Origin: an uncultured Chitinophagaceae bacterium
GTDB lineage: Bacteria; Bacteroidota; Bacteroidia; Chitinophagales; Chitinophagaceae
Direction of reading: 5' to 3'
DNA length: 10,938 bases
Assembly: GCA_903832075.1 (NCBI GenBank)
Contig: CAILAF010000666.1
Location: 1-10,938, forward strand
Made by a program: the position numbers and the translations under genes. A model generated the notes under the pieces. That model was not told the DNA's origin and searched no databases. It was given only the letters and a program-made list of their open reading frames with translations. Below, piece by piece: positions 6,280 to 10,938 of this stretch (the stretch's first letter is position 1; every line of letters starts with the position of its first letter).

Positions 6280-7449
6280 TTAATTTTTAATTGCAGATGC
6301 ACCATCTTTTAATTCGGTAATATACGTTTTCATTTCATGTGCATAAGTTTGTTGGTATGAAATACTGATTCGCTGAATAATATCATCTACACACTCATCT
6401 TTTATCAACGCAATAACACATCCACCAAAACCGCCACCCATCATTCTTGCACCTATTACAGCTTCTTCTTTTTTACACGAATCTGCTAAAAAATCTAATT
6501 CGCTACAACTTACTTCATACAATTCACTCAATCCATCATGAGTTGCAAACATTTTCTGACCAAATGCTTTCAAATCATTTTGTTTTAATGATTCACAAGC
6601 ATCTTTTAATCGTTGAATCTCTTCTACCACATATTTACAACGCATATATACTTTAGAATCTTTGATTAAAATTTCATCAATCATATTAATATCAGCATCA
6701 CGTAATGATTCAAGATTTGAATATTTTTGTTGAATCATTTTTACTCCTTCATTGCATTCATTCCTTCTGGTATTGTATTCGGATGATGCCAATGAATGTT
6801 TAACCTGTGTATCCATCAATACAATTTTATATCCTTCTAATTGCAATGGTACATATTCATATTCTAAAGTCTGGCAATCTAATTTAATTACATGATTTTC
6901 TTTTCCCATCATACTTGCGAACTGATCCATAATTCCACATTTTACACCTGCATATTCATGCTCGGCTTTTTGTGCCATTTTTACCATTTCTATCTTATCA
7001 ATATTAAATTGAAACAGTTCATTCAACGCATAAATTGTAGCGCATTCCACAGCAGCAGATGATGAAAGTCCTGCACCAATTGGAATATCTCCATCTAACA
7101 TTAAATTAAAACCTCGCAATAAATAATTTCTATTTTGTAATTGTGCAACTACTCCTAACACATAATTGATCCAACTATTTTTTACTGGATGAATATCCGA
7201 TAAAGCAAAATAAAAATTTTCGCCAAATTCAACAGAGTACAATACAATTAAATCATCTTTTCTCTCAGAAATAGCGACATACACGGCTTTATCAATAGCT
7301 GCAGGTAATACAAAACCATTATTATAATCGGTATGTTCACCAATTAAATTAATTCGACCGGGAGCATAAAACAAGAAAGGATTAACATCGAATAATTCTA
7401 TAAACTTTTCTTGAAGAGATGTTACAATATATTTTGATTTATCATTCAT
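6280..7449 (-). CDS. galK: Galactokinase (GalK)
   Basis: GalK phosphorylates alpha-D-galactose at C1 with ATP, supplying the substrate for GalT encoded next in the same transcript. The 389-residue protein is a typical GHMP-family kinase. The galactokinase signature GRINLIGEHTDYN (31-43) includes Arg32. The ATP loop GAGLSSSAAVE is at 125-135. The catalytic Asp175 sits in KCGIMDQFASMMG. KHSLASSEYNTRRNEC lies near 217-232, and the third GHMP motif GARMMGGGFGGC is at 333-344. Length is normal (E. coli 382). The signature GEHTDYN with the GIMDQF block points to galactokinase rather than mevalonate or homoserine kinase. The start at 7449 is the first Met of a well-formed N-terminus. A strong terminator for the preceding gene lies 30 bases upstream, so galKT needs its own promoter in that short space. 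No galE, galM or transporter gene is in view. Confidence 0.96.
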   Translation of the reverse strand: MNDKSKYIVTSLQEKFIELFDVNPFLFYAPGRINLIGEHTDYNNGFVLPAAIDKAVYVAISERKDDLIVLYSVEFGENFYFALSDIHPVKNSWINYVLGVVAQLQNRNYLLRGFNLMLDGDIPIGAGLSSSAAVECATIYALNELFQFNIDKIEMVKMAQKAEHEYAGVKCGIMDQFASMMGKENHVIKLDCQTLEYEYVPLQLEGYKIVLMDTQVKHSLASSEYNTRRNECNEGVKMIQQKYSNLESLRDADINMIDEILIKDSKVYMRCKYVVEEIQRLKDACESLKQNDLKAFGQKMFATHDGLSELYEVSCSELDFLADSCKKEEAVIGARMMGGGFGGCVIALIKDECVDDIIQRISISYQQTYAHEMKTYITELKDGASAIKN

Positions 7450-7457
7450 AATAAAAG

Positions 7458-7465
7458 CAAACTAA
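7458..7465 (-). promoter_or_regulatory. Possible -7 box for galKT
   Basis: Read on the minus strand, TTAGTTTG matches TAnnTTTG at seven of eight positions and lies eight bases before the galK ATG, between that ATG and the upstream terminator. No properly spaced TTTG -33 element is seen. Because the terminator leaves under 30 bases of space, a promoter here would overlap it or give an almost leaderless mRNA. This is weak evidence, given mainly because a promoter is expected. Confidence 0.25.
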
Positions 7466-7478
7466 GATAAATATTGCC

Positions 7479-7506
7479 AAAAAAAAGCAATCTTTAAAAG
7501 ATTGCT
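7479..7506 (-). terminator. Rho-independent terminator after the TPR gene
   Basis: On the plus strand AGCAATCTTT (7486-7495) and AAAGATTGCT (7497-7506) are perfect 10-base inverted copies. In RNA the stem is effectively GCAATC/GATTGC plus outer A-T, with an A/T-rich loop. Read in the minus direction the stem is followed by eight T (7486-7479). It lies 41 bases beyond the stop of the small TPR gene and closes the envelope operon before galK. The other direction has no T-run, so it acts on the minus strand only. Confidence 0.85.
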
Positions 7507-7546
7507 GAAATTAAATTTATAGAAATAATATTTTATTGTTCTTAAA

Positions 7547-8170
7547 TCATTTGCACTTACTCAATCCATCAGAAGCAGAAGAATCACCCGGCTTATAGAA
7601 CAATGCTTTTGTAAACATATTCTTAGCATCATTTGTTTTGCCTAAGCTTAAATAAATCCAACCCAACATAACATTGGCATCATAATCGAACGGATACATA
7701 TTAACCACTAACTCCAAATATTTAACAGCAATATCATATTTTTTTGCATTGTAATAGTACACGCCTACCCAATAATTTGCAACGCTATTATATGGATCAA
7801 TTTTTAAAATCTCTTCATATTTTTCATAAACCTTATCATATTTCTTAGCTTCGTTAGCAGGCTTGATAAACCCAAATCTTGCTTCAACACTATACTTTTT
7901 TAAATCAATCGCTTTTTGATAATACTCCATTGAACTTGTGTATTGTTTTGCAGAATATTGTAACCAACCTAATCGAAGATTAACTTCATAACTATCCGCT
8001 TTATATACTTTTTGCAAATCGGCAATGGCTCCTGAATAATTTGCTTTATACTCATTTGCATAACTTGCTTTAAATGCTTTTTGAATTTCATCATCAGTTT
8101 GTGCTGTTGTAGAAAAAGCAAATAAAACTATTACACTTAATGCAACAATTGATTTTTTTAGAATTTCCAT
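7547..8170 (-). CDS. Exported TPR-repeat protein
   Basis: This 207-residue protein has a signal peptide ending near FAFSTTAQ (residues 1-24); there is no Cys for lipidation, so a periplasmic location is likely. The rest is a series of about five tetratricopeptide-like helical pairs (about 30-60, 61-95, 96-127, 128-161, 162-195). These show the typical W-LG-Y, YY-A and P-Y spacing, for example SVANYWVGVYYYNAKKYDIA and ANVMLGWIYLSLGKTNDA. TPR proteins bind other proteins; the partner here is probably the barrel protein or the M23 protein encoded just upstream. The start ATG at 8170 overlaps the end of the preceding gene by 13 bases, implying coupled translation. A strong terminator follows. Function beyond TPR scaffolding is unknown. 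Confidence 0.85.
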   Translation of the reverse strand: MEILKKSIVALSVIVLFAFSTTAQTDDEIQKAFKASYANEYKANYSGAIADLQKVYKADSYEVNLRLGWLQYSAKQYTSSMEYYQKAIDLKKYSVEARFGFIKPANEAKKYDKVYEKYEEILKIDPYNSVANYWVGVYYYNAKKYDIAVKYLELVVNMYPFDYDANVMLGWIYLSLGKTNDAKNMFTKALFYKPGDSSASDGLSKCK

Positions 8171-9363
8171 GTTAAACCTCCTGTGATTGAATTTTGATAA
8201 AAATTATTATTGGTTGTTTTATACAATGCTTTTTGTTCGAATGAATAGTTCAATGTTAGCAATAGTTTTTTTGATAATAATGCATAGATGCTGCCGCCTG
8301 CTTTAAATTTTTTTTGATCAATATCATTATAGACATACAAAGCATCATGTTCTAATAACTTATAAAATTTTCCAAGTGTAACATTTCCTTCCAACCAAAC
8401 AGTTTTAGTAACTGCAAATCCAACAACTTGTGAGAAAATCACATTATCGCCATCAGCAACTTTTGATACTGTATATAATTTTGTATTACCTAATGGAAAC
8501 AAGGAAACAGAAGCCTCATACTGATTAAATGCACTATCAGTTATATTTCCAAAATGTGCCATTGCAGACAAATGAACATACGGACTTGTATATTTTATTC
8601 CTGCAAATACAATAGTATTATTATAAATTAAATTATTGAACGGCGTATATAAATAATGAAATCCTCCTATCAATGAAACCCTTCCACTTGCAGCGAAAAT
8701 TAATTTACCGTAATATTCTTTTTGCTGAATGTTGATGTGTTGTGGGTTCTGTACAATTGTTGTATTGGGCGGTGGAGGCGGAATTGGTGGTGGATTTATT
8801 TTTAATTCACTTATCAATTGATTATACATTGCCACACTTTGTTGCAATTCTAACTTATAACCAAGATGAATATTTAATCCAATTCTTGCATATTGCGCAT
8901 TGTTTCTTGTAGTATCACTTGGCATTTTATAACTGTATTCCGATTCAAGTGAAGCTATTTTTACACTCTCAATCTTTTCACTCACTTTAGTTTCAGGAGC
9001 CAATTGAGCTGCATAAAATCTGGCAGCAGTTATATTATTCAAGTATAAATTATTTAAATACACATAATGTAATGCTAATTTATTATCAGCATCATCATTA
9101 AACACTTTCTCATATTGCAATAAACTCAGACTGTAATTTTCCAACATAAATGCGGCATAACCGGTTCGCATTCTTAATAAAGGGAAATCAATTCCGGAAG
9201 ATATTTTCTCTTTGCCATAATTCATTAAAACCTGCCACTGGCCTGCATTGTATAAGTTCAAAGAATGTGCATCTACTTCTTCCAAAGATTCTTTTACTTG
9301 TGCAATACTTTCAAAAAAAAGAAAACATCCGATGATTATGATCAATAATTTTTTGGCGTACAT
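8158..9363 (-). CDS. TPR plus YaiO-like outer-membrane beta-barrel protein with polyproline insert
   Basis: This 401-residue exported protein has a signal peptide (about 1-21, ending ESIAQ). A helical, TPR-like N-terminal half follows (about 30-140, with LRMRTGYAAFMLENYSLSLLQYEKVF). From about 155 to the end comes a beta-barrel region with alternating strands (RIGLNIHLGYK, GRVSLIGGFHYLYT, LLLTLNYSFEQKA), finishing NSITGGLTWKF with a terminal Phe. The arrangement resembles YaiO-family outer-membrane proteins. Between two barrel strands is PPPIPPPPP (191-199), most likely in a surface loop. The gene starts 22 bases inside the end of the M23 gene and overlaps the next TPR gene by 13 bases, so three envelope proteins are made together. 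A role at the outer membrane in surface polysaccharide or cell-wall handling is inferred from neighbours only. Confidence 0.7.
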   Translation of the reverse strand: MYAKKLLIIIIGCFLFFESIAQVKESLEEVDAHSLNLYNAGQWQVLMNYGKEKISSGIDFPLLRMRTGYAAFMLENYSLSLLQYEKVFNDDADNKLALHYVYLNNLYLNNITAARFYAAQLAPETKVSEKIESVKIASLESEYSYKMPSDTTRNNAQYARIGLNIHLGYKLELQQSVAMYNQLISELKINPPPIPPPPPNTTIVQNPQHINIQQKEYYGKLIFAASGRVSLIGGFHYLYTPFNNLIYNNTIVFAGIKYTSPYVHLSAMAHFGNITDSAFNQYEASVSLFPLGNTKLYTVSKVADGDNVIFSQVVGFAVTKTVWLEGNVTLGKFYKLLEHDALYVYNDIDQKKFKAGGSIYALLSKKLLLTLNYSFEQKALYKTTNNNFYQNSITGGLTWKF

Positions 9364-10938
9364 ACTGCTTTAATTTGTTTGTTATCTTTTTGGAAGGTGA
9401 ATGATGAAATTCTGTTTTCATTTATTTCCACAACAAAATGATTGATTGTTTTTTTGATGGATAAGAATTCTAATATCTGTTTGCTTCTGATGATAATCTT
9501 GGAATCTAAAAAATTATTTGAAACAAGTTCATTATTCGATTCATAAGCCAATCTACTAAAAATAAAAAATGGCGAAACAAAATCCTGTAACCATTTCATG
9601 GGTGTATTTGCTGATAGTTGTAATGGAAATTTATCTGATGCTGTTACTCTTGGTTCAGTGGTTAAATAAATTTTATAGCAAGCCAGATAAAAATAATACA
9701 GCAAACTATTTTTTTCTCCTTCAAATGCTGTAAAATAAAATATGCTCTCGTTTTTATTAAACCATGCAATAGATTTTGTGGAATGACAATAAATATAAGA
9801 ACGATTATAAGCATCAGTAAAAACTTCCCATTTATCTTCTTCTTTTCCTTCAACTTTTATTAAAAGATTATAACCAGGCAAAAATTCGAAAGCCTGTTTA
9901 AGAGATGAATTGCTTATTGCATTTGTAACAATTTCAGTTTCTTTTGGAATTGAAAATTCATTTATTTTTTCTTTGCCATTTTCATGTGTTGTATAAAATG
10001 CCAATGGATACGATAATGTTTTACTTCCGATATAAGGTGTTGTTTGAACTTGAAAATGTAAATGCGGTTCGGGCGAACGACCAGAATTTCCACAAGCTGC
10101 AATAATATCTCCTTGCTTTACATAATCACCAGTTTTTACTTTAAAAGAATCTTTTTTTAAATGGCTCAACTTGGTATATAATCCTTCGGCATGCTTGATG
10201 ACGATTGTGTTTCCCCAGTTTTGTTGTTGATTTATTTTTCCGATCTCATTATCCTCAATATGATCTTCCACTTGCTGAATAAAACCATCGGCAGGTGCTA
10301 ATACTGGTTTACCATAACAATAAAAGTTCTCCGGAGTTGCAGCATATTGATCGTATGTTTTTAATTCATCGTCAACAATAATAAAATCTAAAGCTTTACT
10401 CCATTCGCCTTTATGCGTTAGGTTTCCATCATAACCTTGCGATACCATCCAATTTCCAATAAAAGGTAATTGCAATCTGATATGATTGATATTAAATAAT
10501 CTTTCTTTATTGTTTAGATAATTATATAGATTTTTTTCAGGCGAATACATTTGCAATGGTGTTAAAACCAATCTGCCTCTTTGATCTTTTAATTTGAAGA
10601 AATATAGAATGCTTAATACTGTAATGCAGAATGGCATTGAGAAAACAGGTAAGTTCAGTTTACCGGTAATAACCCCCAATCCCATTACGATCATAAAAGT
10701 GATTGGCACACTGATGATCGCCCACAAATAAGAATGAAAAGATGGAACAACAAAAAATCCGCCAATGGCAACACTTACTAAAATAAAATTCCCGCCAATC
10801 AAATAATAATTCATCCCTTCAGGGTGAGCCATCACTACATAATTAAAAAGATAAGCAGAAATAAACCCAACAACTATCAATGAAAAAATAATTCTGCTGT
10901 GAATTAAAATTCCTGTTGCAATGATGATCCCTGCTAAA
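9342..10938 (-). CDS. Polytopic membrane protein, probably urea-transporter-like, fused to an M23 (LytM) peptidase domain (5' partial)
   Basis: The frame is open through the window end, so the N-terminus is missing; 531 complete codons are visible. Residues 1-115 are membrane segments whose pattern (GGNFILVSVAIGG, then LNLPVFSMPF) resembles the second half of urea-transporter (UT) proteins. A UT-M23 fusion fits my memory of Bacteroidota proteins but needs a search. Residues about 150-310 form an LytM-type peptidase fold: ALDF with Asp184, PVLAPADGFI, NTIVIKHAEGLYTKLSH with His259, GDIIAACGNSGRSPEPHLHF with His292 and His294. The first zinc-binding His, normally four residues before the Asp, is Ser180 here. 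The last 200 residues are mostly beta-like and not recognised. TTG at 10880 could be read as a start but would cut a membrane helix, so I reject it. The next gene overlaps the end by 22 bases. Confidence 0.75.
   Translation of the reverse strand, partial: LAGIIIATGILIHSRIIFSLIVVGFISAYLFNYVVMAHPEGMNYYLIGGNFILVSVAIGGFFVVPSFHSYLWAIISVPITFMIVMGLGVITGKLNLPVFSMPFCITVLSILYFFKLKDQRGRLVLTPLQMYSPEKNLYNYLNNKERLFNINHIRLQLPFIGNWMVSQGYDGNLTHKGEWSKALDFIIVDDELKTYDQYAATPENFYCYGKPVLAPADGFIQQVEDHIEDNEIGKINQQQNWGNTIVIKHAEGLYTKLSHLKKDSFKVKTGDYVKQGDIIAACGNSGRSPEPHLHFQVQTTPYIGSKTLSYPLAFYTTHENGKEKINEFSIPKETEIVTNAISNSSLKQAFEFLPGYNLLIKVEGKEEDKWEVFTDAYNRSYIYCHSTKSIAWFNKNESIFYFTAFEGEKNSLLYYFYLACYKIYLTTEPRVTASDKFPLQLSANTPMKWLQDFVSPFFIFSRLAYESNNELVSNNFLDSKIIIRSKQILEFLSIKKTINHFVVEINENRISSFTFQKDNKQIKAVCTPKNY

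Noticed and set aside
9342..10880. TTG at 10880 as the start of the M23 protein
   Set aside because: The frame continues without a stop to the window end, encoding another hydrophobic helix; a start here would truncate the membrane domain.

Overview
The window is AT-rich DNA from a member of the Bacteroidota, probably a Chitinophagia/Chitinophagaceae-like organism (phylum fairly sure, family a guess). The evidence is: promoter-like TAnnTTTG boxes instead of TATAAT; start codons mostly without Shine-Dalgarno (SD) sequences and preceded by A-rich leaders; several small exported TPR and beta-barrel proteins ending in aromatic residues; and a MgtA-type pump and GalK/GalT that are ordinary bacterial versions.

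Plus strand, 1-5186. The window opens inside preA, the iron-sulfur/FMN subunit of NAD-dependent dihydropyrimidine dehydrogenase; about 40 N-terminal residues lie outside. A short gap with a promoter-like box just before the start codon leads to a 274-residue outer-membrane beta-barrel candidate. A 427-base region without a long gene follows, then mgtA, a complete magnesium-transporting P-type ATPase. That region looks like a regulated mRNA leader: a promoter box (2123-2130), an 18-codon ORF (2155-2211), two mutually exclusive hairpins, a perfect SD (2263-2270) that one hairpin sequesters, a 33-codon ORF (2274-2375) and another hairpin (2395-2433) before mgtA. This is the most interesting part of the window: it resembles a translation-controlled attenuator, and it would be a Bacteroidota counterpart in logic, though not evidently in sequence, of the mgtL-mgtA leader of enterobacteria.

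Minus strand, 10938-5243. Transcription here runs toward the plus-strand genes. First comes a tightly overlapped envelope trio: a polytopic membrane protein, probably urea-transporter-like, fused to an M23 (LytM) peptidase domain and cut by the window end; a TPR plus YaiO-like beta-barrel protein with a polyproline insert; and a small exported TPR protein. A clear Rho-independent terminator follows. Then come galK and galT, five bases apart, encoding two steps of the Leloir galactose pathway. A bidirectional terminator at 5206-5239 separates galT from the convergent mgtA.

No tRNA, rRNA, CRISPR array, transposase or phage gene was seen.
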